Origin: CAVPDE01 sp963707125
Lineage (GTDB): Bacteria; Desulfobacterota; DSM-4660; Desulfatiglandales; HGW-15
DNA: 64,000 nt
Direction: 5' to 3'
NCBI GenBank assembly: GCA_963707125.1
Contig: CAVPOU010000004.1
Location: 372,001 to 436,000, forward strand
In this document: piece after piece, positions 34,781-43,046 of the stretch
How positions within the stretch are numbered: the first letter of the stretch is position 1
Layout of the letters: each line of letters opens with the position of its first letter
Made by a program: the position numbers and the translations under genes
Notes under the pieces: generated by a model
What the model saw: only the letters and a program-made list of their open reading frames with translations
Databases searched by the model: none
Told to the model about the DNA's origin: nothing

Positions 34781-37378
34781 ATGAGTATCCTTGACGAAAT
34801 TACCCAAATTGTAGGCCCAGAGAACATTTTCAGCGACACCATTGAGCGCCTCTGCTATTCCCGGGACATGTCGGTCCACCAGGGGATTGCGGATGCCGTC
34901 ATCTTCCCGAGAACGACCGAACAGGTGTCGGCCATCATGAAGCTTGCTTCCAGGGACAAAATCCCTGTGGTCGCCCGTGGAAGCGGCACCAGTACCACCG
35001 GCGCTGTCCTTCCCGTCCGAGGCGGTCTTCTGTTGGATCTCCACAACATGAACAAAATTCTGGAGGTCAACAAGAAAGATTTCTATGCCCGCGTGGAGCC
35101 TGGCGTCATCTGCATGCAACTCAACACGGTCTTGGGCAAAGAGGGCCTTATGTTCCCTCCCAACCCCGGCAGCGAAATCATTGCGACCATAGGCGGCATG
35201 GTCTCCACGAATGCAAGCGGTCACAGGGCTGTCAAGTACGGGACCACCAAGGACTATATCAAAGGGCTCAAGGTCGTCCTGGTGGACGGGACCGTTATTG
35301 AGACAGGGGGCATCACCCCCAAAACCTCACTCGGTTACGATCTCACCCGCCTTTTCTGCGCTGCAGAAGGAACGCTCGGCATCATCACGGAAATCATCTG
35401 CAAGCTGGAACCCAAGCCCGAATACGGGGCCCTTGCCCTTGCCATTTTCGGTGATATCAACGCCGCCGGGGATGCGGTCACCGAGGTGACCACCTCGGGC
35501 ATCAAACTCGCCGGTTGTGAGATCATGGACAAATTCAGCATCAAGGTGGTCGAGAAGGCGCTCGGCAAAGATGCGACCAAGATCGAGGCCCTCCTCATCA
35601 TGGAAGGAGATGGCGCCAAGGAAGTGGTTGTTCGGGACATGAACCGGATTGGTGAAATCTGCAAGAAGCATGGGGTCATCGAATATGAATGGACCGACAA
35701 CCCGGCCCGCAGAGAAGAGATGATGAGGGCCAGGGGTGGTCTGGTTCCTACCCTCTCCCGGATCAAACCGGGGAATCGTCTTGTCGCGATTGCCGAAGAC
35801 CTGGGAGTGCCCTCGACGAAAATCCCTGAAACGATCCGCCGAGCCCAGGCCATTTCTCAGAAGTACAATATCCTCATTGCCACCTTCGGCCATGTGGGCG
35901 ATGGCAATGTGCATACCACCTTTGTTTGCGACGTGAGGAGCCGGGATGACTGGAATCGACTGAAACCCGCTGCAGAAGAACTTGTGAAGACGTGTATGGA
36001 AATGAAGGGAACTCTGAGCGCAGAGCATGGAACGGGTCTGACCCGGGCGCCTCACATTGAAATGCAACTGGGTCCGGCCATGGAAGTGATGCGCAAAATC
36101 AAGAAAGCCATGGACCCTGACAACCTTCTCAACCCTGGTAAGATGGGCCTTGAGAAAGGGGTCAAGACGGATATTTATGACTACTTCGCTTTTAAGCCTC
36201 TGGTGGAGCACCCTGAAGGACTCAATTCCTACGGGAAAGCCGTGGATGATGAGGTGCTGGCGTGCATCCATTGCGGATTCTGCCGCCTCGGTTGCCCCAC
36301 CTTCAGCGTGACCCAAAAGGAATCAAGGAATGCCCGGGGCCGTAACGCCCTCGCCTTCTATCTCATGAACGGGACGATCGAGCCTTCCCGCGAGCTCTCC
36401 GAGGCTTTCTACAGCTGCACGACCTGCCAGGCCTGCACCTATTTCTGTCCGGCCCGGATCAAGGTGGATGAAATCGTCGAAGGAGTCCGGAAGAAGATGT
36501 ACAAGGCCGGCATGGTTCCCGAGCCGATTCTGGGCTTAAGAGATAGCATTTACAAAACAGGGAATATCTTCGCCAGTGCCAAAGCAGAGCGAATAGAGAT
36601 TTATCCTCCAGCCCTCAAGGAAAAGGTGAAGAAGGGCCAGCTCAAGGCCAAGGCCAACACCCTGCTCTTCATGGGGTGCGTGCCCAGCTACCTGGACATG
36701 AAGATGGTCCCGAGCCTTCTCAAGCCTCTTGACGCGGCCGGGGTGGATTACACCACGCTCGGCGCCGAGGAAGGCTGCTGCGGATTCCCGCTCTTCCTTA
36801 TGGGAACCGACGAGTTTGAAGAACACGCCAAGAAGACCGCGGAAAAAATCAAGGCCACCGGAGCAAGGGAACTCATTACGCCCTGCGCAGGCTGCTACAA
36901 GACCTTCAAGAAGATCTATCCCAAGGTCGCCGACCTGGGGCTTGAAGTTTATCACTCGGTCCAGTACCTGGAAAAGTTGATTAAGGAAGGGAAGATCAAG
37001 TTCAAAGGGAACGGCAAACAGAAGGTGACCTACCATGATCCTTGTGACCTGGGCCGTGCTTTCCAGATCTTCGAGGAGCCGCGGAATATCATCAAAGCCA
37101 TCCCCGGAGTGGAATACGTGGAAATGGTCAGAAACAGACTCCAGGCTCGTTGCTGTGGAAGCGGGGGCGGCGTTCAGGCCAACATCCCTGAGATGGCTGT
37201 AGAGATTGCTGCCGAAAGGGTTCGGGATGCTCTGGCGGTTGGCGCGGAAGTGATCGTCTCCGGTTGTGCAGCATGCAAAGACAATCTGAGAAAGGGAACC
37301 AAGGCCATACCCAAGGATCAAAGAGCCAAGCTCAAGGTCATGGACATCACGGAAATGGTTGCCTCCTCAATGGAGTAA
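34781..37378 (+). CDS. FAD-linked 2-hydroxyacid dehydrogenase fused to Fe-S/CCG domain protein (GlcD-HdrD/GlpC type)
   Basis: An 865-aa fusion. Residues about 1-460 are a PCMH/FAD-binding oxidase of the GlcD/D-lactate dehydrogenase class (VVARGSGTSTTGAVLPVRGG, GGMVSTNASGHRAVKYGTT, FGHVGDGNVH, GTLSAEHGTG, DPDNLLNPGKM). From about 494 come two [4Fe-4S] motifs, CIHCGFCRLGCP and CTTCQACTYFCP. Two CCG domains follow (GCCGFP, CCGSGGG) as in heterodisulfide reductase HdrD and GlpC. It should oxidise a 2-hydroxyacid and pass electrons to a quinone, menaquinone or an Fe-S partner. A good ribosome binding site (TTGGAGG) precedes the ATG at 34781. The gene is bracketed by two related MITE-like elements. 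The substrate is unknown. Confidence 0.87.
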   Translation: MSILDEITQIVGPENIFSDTIERLCYSRDMSVHQGIADAVIFPRTTEQVSAIMKLASRDKIPVVARGSGTSTTGAVLPVRGGLLLDLHNMNKILEVNKKDFYARVEPGVICMQLNTVLGKEGLMFPPNPGSEIIATIGGMVSTNASGHRAVKYGTTKDYIKGLKVVLVDGTVIETGGITPKTSLGYDLTRLFCAAEGTLGIITEIICKLEPKPEYGALALAIFGDINAAGDAVTEVTTSGIKLAGCEIMDKFSIKVVEKALGKDATKIEALLIMEGDGAKEVVVRDMNRIGEICKKHGVIEYEWTDNPARREEMMRARGGLVPTLSRIKPGNRLVAIAEDLGVPSTKIPETIRRAQAISQKYNILIATFGHVGDGNVHTTFVCDVRSRDDWNRLKPAAEELVKTCMEMKGTLSAEHGTGLTRAPHIEMQLGPAMEVMRKIKKAMDPDNLLNPGKMGLEKGVKTDIYDYFAFKPLVEHPEGLNSYGKAVDDEVLACIHCGFCRLGCPTFSVTQKESRNARGRNALAFYLMNGTIEPSRELSEAFYSCTTCQACTYFCPARIKVDEIVEGVRKKMYKAGMVPEPILGLRDSIYKTGNIFASAKAERIEIYPPALKEKVKKGQLKAKANTLLFMGCVPSYLDMKMVPSLLKPLDAAGVDYTTLGAEEGCCGFPLFLMGTDEFEEHAKKTAEKIKATGARELITPCAGCYKTFKKIYPKVADLGLEVYHSVQYLEKLIKEGKIKFKGNGKQKVTYHDPCDLGRAFQIFEEPRNIIKAIPGVEYVEMVRNRLQARCCGSGGGVQANIPEMAVEIAAERVRDALAVGAEVIVSGCAACKDNLRKGTKAIPKDQRAKLKVMDITEMVASSME

Positions 37379-37455
37379 TCCACGCAAACTTTAGACCTCC
37401 GTGGGCCTTGGGGCGCCGGAGGTCATGGTGACTCTGATCCAATACTTACTGAATC

Positions 37456-37741
37456 GTAACAGTTTAGCTTTTTGAAATGGATGGTTGAGGCCATGGAGGT
37501 CTCTCTTAAAACAGAACAACGAAGAAGCCACACCGCTGCGTCCAGCTTTGGGCCATGGGTGAGGCGGGCGGAGGGCTACCGGGAAACTCGCCAGATAAAA
37601 CCCTCGGTGCAGGCGCCGGTGAAACCTCGCCGCCCGCCTTCGCTGCCCCTTATCTGCGAAGTTGATCCCGATCACTCTTCGTTTTCTGTTTTGAGAGAGA
37701 CCTCCATGGCCTTTTCCTGTGACAATTTCAAAAAGTGTTAC
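37456..37741. mobile_element. MITE-like long-inverted-repeat element 2 (286 bp), imperfect 8-bp target duplication
   Basis: Ends are GTAACAGTTTAGCTTTTTGAAAT and ATTTCAAAAAGTGTTAC (second arm 6 bp shorter). A nearly perfect inner inverted repeat (GGCCATGGAGGTCTCTCT.. at 37489 and ..AGAGAGACCTCCATGGCC to 37711) follows, then a G/C-rich palindromic centre containing CTTATCTGCGAAG. ACTGAATC (37448-37455) and ACTAAATC (37742-37749) flank it. End sequence, size, full-length palindromy and the internal CAGATAA/TTATCTG motif relate it to element 1. Its right end is 32 bp from the start codon of the downstream ligase. The rest of 37379-37773 is empty. Confidence 0.65.
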
Positions 37742-37773
37742 ACTAAATCTAACATGAAGGGAGGGGTTTTAAT

Positions 37774-39357
37774 ATGTTGACCAGCAAATGGATGACTGCA
37801 GGAACGATGTTGAAGATGAACGCCATCAACTATCCGGACAAACTGGGATGGCAGGACAAGTTTCAAGAGTTTACTTTCAAACAATGGAATGATCGGGCGT
37901 GCCGCCTGGCCAATGGTCTTAGAGATCTGGGCGTCAAGCACAAGGACGCTTTTGCCGTGATCGCATACAACCGGGGCGAGTGGATGGACATTTATGCCGG
38001 ATGCTCCAAAGGCGGGCAGGCCATTGTACCCGTCATGTTCCGTTTGGCGCCCCCTGAAATCGCTTATATCGTCGGTCACTCCGAGTGCAAGGCCTTTATC
38101 GTGGAAAAGCCTTTCGTGGACCTGATCAACGGCATCAAGGATAAACTCCCTGTTCCGAAGAATGCATATATCTACCTTGGGGACGGTCCTGCCCCGGCCG
38201 GGTATATCCACTACGAAGAATGGCTTGCCAAATCTTCGCCCAAGGAGCCGGACTATATGGTGGACGGTGCGGACTGCTGGACCATCATGTACACCTCAGG
38301 GACCACAGGCCGGCCCAAGGGCGTAATCCGGACCCAAGAGAGCTACGTGGCCCAGTATTTCCTGAACGACATCAACATGGGCGTCCGTCCCACGGACAAG
38401 ATCATGCTGGTCATGCCCATGTGCCACGTCAATTCCATCTTCTACTCTTTCGCCTACACCCTCGTGAGCGCTCCGGTCTTCGTCTACAACATGGTCAGCT
38501 TCGATCCGGTCGAATTGCTCAAGACGATCGAAAAATACAAGATCACCTTTACCTCTCTGGTCCCGACGCATTACATCATGATGCTTGCTCTGCCTGATGA
38601 TGTGAAGAACAAGATCGACGTGTCTTCCATCCGTCAGCTCTTGATTTCCTCGGCTCCTGCAAGGAAAGAAACCAAGCTCGCCATCATGGAGTACTTCAAA
38701 AATGGGGAACTCTGGGAGGCTTACGGCAGCACCGAAGGAGGATTGGTCACCCTTCTGAGACCGGAAGATCAGCTCAAGAAGCTCGGTTCTATCGGAAAAG
38801 AGATCTTCGGAACAGACAGGATCAGGATTTTGGATGAGAAGAGAAACGAAGTTCCGGACGGCGAGGTGGGTGAGCTCTTTTACCGCACTCCCATGCTCTT
38901 CAAGGAATATCTCAAAGAGCCTGAGAAGAGCAAGCAGGCCTTCTTCGGCGAGTGGTCCTCTGCCGGCGACATGGTCAAGCGGGATCAGGACGGGTATTAC
39001 ACCCTTGTGGACAGAAAGGCCAATATGATCATCACGGGTGGTGAGAATGTTTACCCCTCTGAGGTGGAGGGGGTTATTGGCCAGCACAAGGCGGTCAGAG
39101 ATGTGGCTGTCATCGGTATCCCGGATACCAAGTGGGGCGAGATGGTGAAGGCGATTGTCGTGCTCCACGCCGGATACCAACCCAGTGAGGAACTTGCCAA
39201 AGAGATCCTTGAATCCACCAAGAACAAGATCGCCGGGTTCAAGCGGCCCAAGACCGTTGACTTCATCAAGGATGAGGAGATGCCCAGAACCCCGACCGGC
39301 AAGACCCTGCATCGGATTCTGAGAGAAAAATATGGAACATGGAGCGATCAGAAGTAA
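37774..39357 (+). CDS. AMP-forming acyl-CoA synthetase (substrate unknown)
   Basis: Adenylate-forming CoA ligase, 527 aa, intact. Motifs: IMYTSGTTGRPKGVIRTQ (P-loop-like), EAYGSTEGGLV, SAGDMVKRDQDGYYTLVDRKANMIITGGENVYPSEVE, and the C-terminal catalytic Lys in PRTPTGKTLHRILREKYG. GGGAGGGG lies 7 nt before the ATG. The upstream 30 bp abut MITE-like element 2, so promoter signals may come from or be displaced by that element. It forms a likely transcription unit with the thiolase and precedes the benzoyl-CoA-reductase-like genes. An aromatic or medium-chain acid substrate is therefore a reasonable but untested inference. Confidence 0.87.
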   Translation: MLTSKWMTAGTMLKMNAINYPDKLGWQDKFQEFTFKQWNDRACRLANGLRDLGVKHKDAFAVIAYNRGEWMDIYAGCSKGGQAIVPVMFRLAPPEIAYIVGHSECKAFIVEKPFVDLINGIKDKLPVPKNAYIYLGDGPAPAGYIHYEEWLAKSSPKEPDYMVDGADCWTIMYTSGTTGRPKGVIRTQESYVAQYFLNDINMGVRPTDKIMLVMPMCHVNSIFYSFAYTLVSAPVFVYNMVSFDPVELLKTIEKYKITFTSLVPTHYIMMLALPDDVKNKIDVSSIRQLLISSAPARKETKLAIMEYFKNGELWEAYGSTEGGLVTLLRPEDQLKKLGSIGKEIFGTDRIRILDEKRNEVPDGEVGELFYRTPMLFKEYLKEPEKSKQAFFGEWSSAGDMVKRDQDGYYTLVDRKANMIITGGENVYPSEVEGVIGQHKAVRDVAVIGIPDTKWGEMVKAIVVLHAGYQPSEELAKEILESTKNKIAGFKRPKTVDFIKDEEMPRTPTGKTLHRILREKYGTWSDQK

Positions 39358-39393
39358 CATTCTTCACTAAGTCATTCTGGAGGGAAAAACGAT

Positions 39394-40590
39394 ATGTTGA
39401 CTAAAGCATTTATTCCTTACAACGGTTACTATTCATCCCCCTTCTGCAGGTGGCAGGGGAGCATGGCCAATGACAATGCCATCGAGCTCGGCGCCAGGAC
39501 GGCACGAAGCTGGTGGCTCAAGAAGAAACTCGATCCTACGGTGCTGGAATACATGTATTACGGCATTACGGTTGCCCAGCATCACATGTTTTACAGCCAC
39601 TCATGGGCGGCAGCAATGCTTGTGGATAATGCGAAACCGCTTCCGGCGCTCATGGTAAACCAGGCATGCACCACCTCGACGACTTGCATTGCTCTTTCGG
39701 CGGTGAACATCGAAGCAGGCGTTTACAAGTGTGCTTATGCCCTCATGTCCGATCGCTGCTCAAACGGGCCTCACACTACCTGGCCGAACGCTTTTGGCCC
39801 GGGCGGAGAAGTCATCTCTGAGAACTGGATGATGGACAACTTCAACTCAGATCCCAACGCCGGCTTCAAGATGATCCAGACTGCGGAAAACGTGGCCAAA
39901 GAGGCCGGGATCACGAAACAGGAGTGTGACGCCGTCTCCTTGAAAAGGTACGAGCAGTATCTTGATGCGGTGGCCAATGACCGAGCGTTTCAGAAGCGGT
40001 ACATGATGCCTGCCGAAGTGTCGGTGGGAAAGAAAAAGACCATTCTGGTGGAGCAGGACGAGGGAATTACTCCGTGCACCGCCGAAGGGCTTGCTAAGCT
40101 GAAACCGGTCGAACCGGGCGGAGTGCTCAGCTTCGGAGCGCAGACCCATCCTGCCGATGGGAACTGCGGCTTCATCATCGCAACCCGGGATATCGCCAAG
40201 TCCTTGAGCGCCGATCCTAAGATCGACGTTCAGATCCTTTCCTACGGCTTTGCCAGGGAAAGACGGGGCTACATGGCTGCAGCGCCTGTGCCCGCCGCGG
40301 AAATGGCTCTGAAGACGGCAGGTCTCAAGGTCTCCGACATGAAGGCGATCAAGACCCACAATCCCTTCGTGGTCAATGATATCAACATGGCCAAGAAGAT
40401 GGGCATCGACGTGATGAAGATGAACAACTACGGTTCATCCCTGATTTACGGTCACCCCCAGGGCCCGACCGCGGGAAGGCTCATTGCAGAGATGATTGAA
40501 GAGATCGTCATGCTGGGCGGCGGTTACGGTCTATGGGCCGGCTGCGCTGCGGGAGACACGGCAGCAGCCATGGTCATCAAAGTCGGATAA
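39394..40590 (+). CDS. Thiolase family protein (acetyl-CoA acetyltransferase-like)
   Basis: Thiolase-fold enzyme, 398 aa. The nucleophilic Cys is probably Cys92 in VNQACTTSTTC. The C-terminal catalytic region has YGSSLIYGHPQGPTAGR (His) and GGGYGLWAGCAAGDTAAA (second Cys with Gly-rich loop). This CT-rich variant resembles SCP2-thiolase/degradative thiolase branches more than classical AtoB. GGAGG lies about 10 nt before the ATG. It would cleave or form a 3-oxoacyl-CoA; next to a CoA ligase, cleavage after beta-oxidation-like steps is likely. A strong terminator follows, ending the ligase-thiolase unit. Confidence 0.85.
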   Translation: MLTKAFIPYNGYYSSPFCRWQGSMANDNAIELGARTARSWWLKKKLDPTVLEYMYYGITVAQHHMFYSHSWAAAMLVDNAKPLPALMVNQACTTSTTCIALSAVNIEAGVYKCAYALMSDRCSNGPHTTWPNAFGPGGEVISENWMMDNFNSDPNAGFKMIQTAENVAKEAGITKQECDAVSLKRYEQYLDAVANDRAFQKRYMMPAEVSVGKKKTILVEQDEGITPCTAEGLAKLKPVEPGGVLSFGAQTHPADGNCGFIIATRDIAKSLSADPKIDVQILSYGFARERRGYMAAAPVPAAEMALKTAGLKVSDMKAIKTHNPFVVNDINMAKKMGIDVMKMNNYGSSLIYGHPQGPTAGRLIAEMIEEIVMLGGGYGLWAGCAAGDTAAAMVIKVG

Positions 40591-40614
40591 GGATTTCGCC
40601 TGCATTTCTTTCAT

Positions 40615-40661
40615 CAAACCCCCTTTCCCTTTTTTGCAAGGGTGAAGGGGGTTTTCTTTTT
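40615..40661 (+). terminator. Rho-independent terminator after the thiolase gene
   Basis: Stem AAACCCCCTTTCCCTT pairing with AAGGGTGAAGGGGGTTT (one bulge), followed by TTTTCTTTTT. It starts about 25 nt after the thiolase stop and separates it from the reductase-like genes. Confidence 0.88.
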
Positions 40662-40722
40662 GCGAAATTGTTATGGCAGTGTAAAATGCAGCTCTAGGAA
40701 TTCAGAAAACGTGGGATAGAGA

Positions 40723-41511
40723 ATGAAAAGGATGGAATGTGTTCTAGGCATTGATATGGGCTCTGCTTCCGCAAAGGGAGTGCTAATGGCGCGGAAAGAA
40801 ATTCTTGCACAGGTTGAGGTTCCCTCCGGGGGAGACTTCAAACTCACCGCCGACCGGATCAGAGAGGAACTCCTCTCTAAAGGACGCACCCCGGCGATGG
40901 ATATTTCCTATACGATTGCAACAGGTTTTGGCTCAAAATCAGTGAGCTACTCTGATTCCGTTCTCACTGATATTTCCTGCCACGCAAAGGGAGTCATCCA
41001 CCTCTGCCCTACGGTTCGGACCGCAGTCGATGCCGGTGACCTTAACAGTAAAGCCTTTAGAATAGATGAAAGGGGAAATCTTCAGAGTTTCCTGCTCAGC
41101 GGCAAATGTGCGGGTGGGAGTGCCAGGATCCTCAAGGTGGTTGCTAAAGTGCTCCAGCTGAACGTCGAAGATCTGGGTGACCTCGCCCTGAAATCAAAGA
41201 AGAAGGTGGAGTTCAACACGGGGTGCGCCGTGTTTGCCGAATCCGAGGCGATTTCAAGGATAGCGGAGGGCGTGACCAAGGAAGATCTCCTGGCGGGCAT
41301 TCACAGGGCCCTTGCCGCGCAGCTCAACGCCCTGGCTGTGCGACTTGGAATCGAGAAGGACTATGCCCTTGTCGGAGGCGGAGCCAAAAATTCAGGGCTT
41401 GTAAAAGCACTGGAAGAGATGAGCGGCTTTCCGATCCTTGTCCCTCCTGACCCCCAGATGACCGCCGCCCTGGGGGCCGCCCTCCTCGCCGCGGAAGCCG
41501 GCCGCGCTTGA
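40723..41511 (+). CDS. BcrAD/BadFG-family ATPase with degenerate ATP motif (class I benzoyl-CoA reductase Q/D-like activator subunit)
   Basis: ASKHA-fold ATPase, 262 aa, related to 2-hydroxyacyl-CoA dehydratase activators and benzoyl-CoA reductase BcrA/BcrD (BzdP/BzdQ). The phosphate-1 loop is GIDMGSASAKGV. The two Cys expected to bridge a [4Fe-4S] cluster between subunits are Cys129 (GKCAGGSAR) and Cys168 (NTGCAVFAESE). The usual phosphate-2 motif DIGGQDSK is altered to DAGDLNSK. A second activator at 44748 keeps the canonical motif, so the two could form a heterodimer as in benzoyl-CoA reductase, rather than the homodimer of dehydratases. It is first in the four-gene set after the thiolase terminator. 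Confidence 0.83.
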   Translation: MKRMECVLGIDMGSASAKGVLMARKEILAQVEVPSGGDFKLTADRIREELLSKGRTPAMDISYTIATGFGSKSVSYSDSVLTDISCHAKGVIHLCPTVRTAVDAGDLNSKAFRIDERGNLQSFLLSGKCAGGSARILKVVAKVLQLNVEDLGDLALKSKKKVEFNTGCAVFAESEAISRIAEGVTKEDLLAGIHRALAAQLNALAVRLGIEKDYALVGGGAKNSGLVKALEEMSGFPILVPPDPQMTAALGAALLAAEAGRA

Positions 41512-41635
41512 GAGGGTCCTTTTTGCTTGACAAACTAGGCGGGACCTTGTCTTGTTTTCCCATGGTCTTTCTCCCTTTGAGAGGATCGAGCAGAAGAGCG
41601 CATGACCATCAGACGTTGAAAAGGAGATGAAGCAG

Positions 41636-42787
41636 ATGAAGGATGATGTTTTTGCAAAGGTGGATAATCAGTATACGAACTATGGGATAAGGGCGAGGGA
41701 ACTCAAGAATCAGGGGCAGAAGATCATTGGTTATATTTGCTCCCTTGTTCCCTTAGAGATCATCACCGCAGCAGGATGTGTTCCTTTTCGCGTGAGAGGA
41801 GACATTCGAGAGCCTATCACCAAGGGCGACACCTTGATGGAAACCATCGTATGCCCTTTTATTCGCAGTTGTTTCGATCTTTCCGTGAAGGGCAAATATG
41901 ATTTCCTCTCGGGGATGGTCATTCCCCATGGATGCGACAGTATGGTGAGAAGCTACAGTACCTGGAACTATTCATTGAATCTTCCGTATTTTCATTTCGT
42001 GAATACGCCCTCGGTCGTGAAGGAATCCTCTTTCGAGTTTTTTGAGGAAGAGCTGAAGGCCTACAAAAAGAGCCTTGAAAACTTCACGGGGAAAACCATT
42101 ACGGATGCCGACCTTGCGAAGGCCATCCGGTTGCACAATGAGAATCGCAACAAGGCCAGGGCTCTTTATGATTTCAAGAAATCCACCCCCCCCATGATTT
42201 CCGGGGTTGAGCTGACCAAGGTCCTCACCGTCGGGTCCAGCTTGCCCGTGACGGAGTCCAATGCCCTTTTCGACGAGGTGCTCGCCGCCGTTTCACAGCG
42301 AAAGGAACCCCCTCTCAAGAAGGGACCGCGTATCCTCCTCGATGGGCCTTGTGTGGACAACATTGAGCTCATGAAAATCGTCGAGGACAGCGGCGCCAGT
42401 GTTGTCACAGACACCACGTGCAACGGCACCAGGGACTATTTCCCCAGAGCAGACGAGGGAGGGGAGCCGATTAAGGCCCTCGCCCGTCGATATCTGGACA
42501 AAATCAACTGTCCCAAAACGTACAGAGACAACAAAGCCGGAACCTTTGAAGGAGACGCCGAGGCGCGCTTCGGAGACATCGGCGCTTATGCCAGGGAGTT
42601 CAAAGCCGATGGCGCGATTCTTTATGTTTACAAGTTCTGCGATCCCTTCGGATTCGAAGTCCCGGCAAGAAAGGCCTATTACGAATCGATAAAGGTCCCG
42701 CTCCTCTATATCGAGGACCTTTATTCAGCGGGAACGATCGGCCAACTGAAAACAAGAATCCAGGCTTTCTTAGAGATGATCGGCTAA
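41636..42787 (+). CDS. 2-hydroxyacyl-CoA dehydratase / class I benzoyl-CoA reductase family subunit (BzdN/BcrC-like)
   Basis: Substrate-side subunit of the radical reductase/dehydratase family, 383 aa. It opens KIIGYICSLVPLEIITAAGCVPFRVRGD, with cluster-ligand candidate cysteines in VCPFIRSCFD and PHGCDSM. It ends KFCDPFGFEVPARKAYYESIKVPLLYIEDLYSAGTIGQLKTRIQAFLEM, a pattern typical of the smaller subunit. The ATG at 41636 has AAGGAG 9 nt upstream; the in-frame ATG at 41627 directly abuts that site and is less likely. With the 464-aa partner at 43047 it would form the [4Fe-4S]-containing catalytic dimer. The aromatic versus 2-hydroxyacyl substrate is unresolved, though the two distinct activators favour the benzoyl-CoA reductase type. 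Confidence 0.82.
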   Translation: MKDDVFAKVDNQYTNYGIRARELKNQGQKIIGYICSLVPLEIITAAGCVPFRVRGDIREPITKGDTLMETIVCPFIRSCFDLSVKGKYDFLSGMVIPHGCDSMVRSYSTWNYSLNLPYFHFVNTPSVVKESSFEFFEEELKAYKKSLENFTGKTITDADLAKAIRLHNENRNKARALYDFKKSTPPMISGVELTKVLTVGSSLPVTESNALFDEVLAAVSQRKEPPLKKGPRILLDGPCVDNIELMKIVEDSGASVVTDTTCNGTRDYFPRADEGGEPIKALARRYLDKINCPKTYRDNKAGTFEGDAEARFGDIGAYAREFKADGAILYVYKFCDPFGFEVPARKAYYESIKVPLLYIEDLYSAGTIGQLKTRIQAFLEMIG

Positions 42788-43046
42788 ACATTAATAATTC
42801 ACCGCAGAGATCGCGGAGGACGCTGATGGGCATACTTGATGGACTCGTATAAAGCCAAAAAACGCTCTTTTCTGTCATTCCCGTGAAAACGGGAATCCAG
42901 AGAATTCGAGGTGCTCTGGACTCCCGCCTTCGCGGGAGTGACGACTGTGAAGGCTTTCTACGATACCGTCTTTCTTGTTCCGTTCGATAAAATCTTTGCG
43001 CTCTCTGCGCGCTCTGCGGTAAACCACTGGGAAGGAGGTTCAGGCA
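42788..43046. repeat. Intergenic REP-like repeat, family C (core 42874-42943)
   Basis: GTCATTCCCGTGAAAACGGG... and ...CTCCCGCCTTCGCGGGAGTGACG form two linked hairpins joined by AATCCAG/CTGGA. Relatives are at 45639, 60903 and 62004. CTCTCTGCGCGCTCTGCGGT just before 43030 resembles another degenerate repeat. It splits the two putative catalytic subunit genes. Confidence 0.78.
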
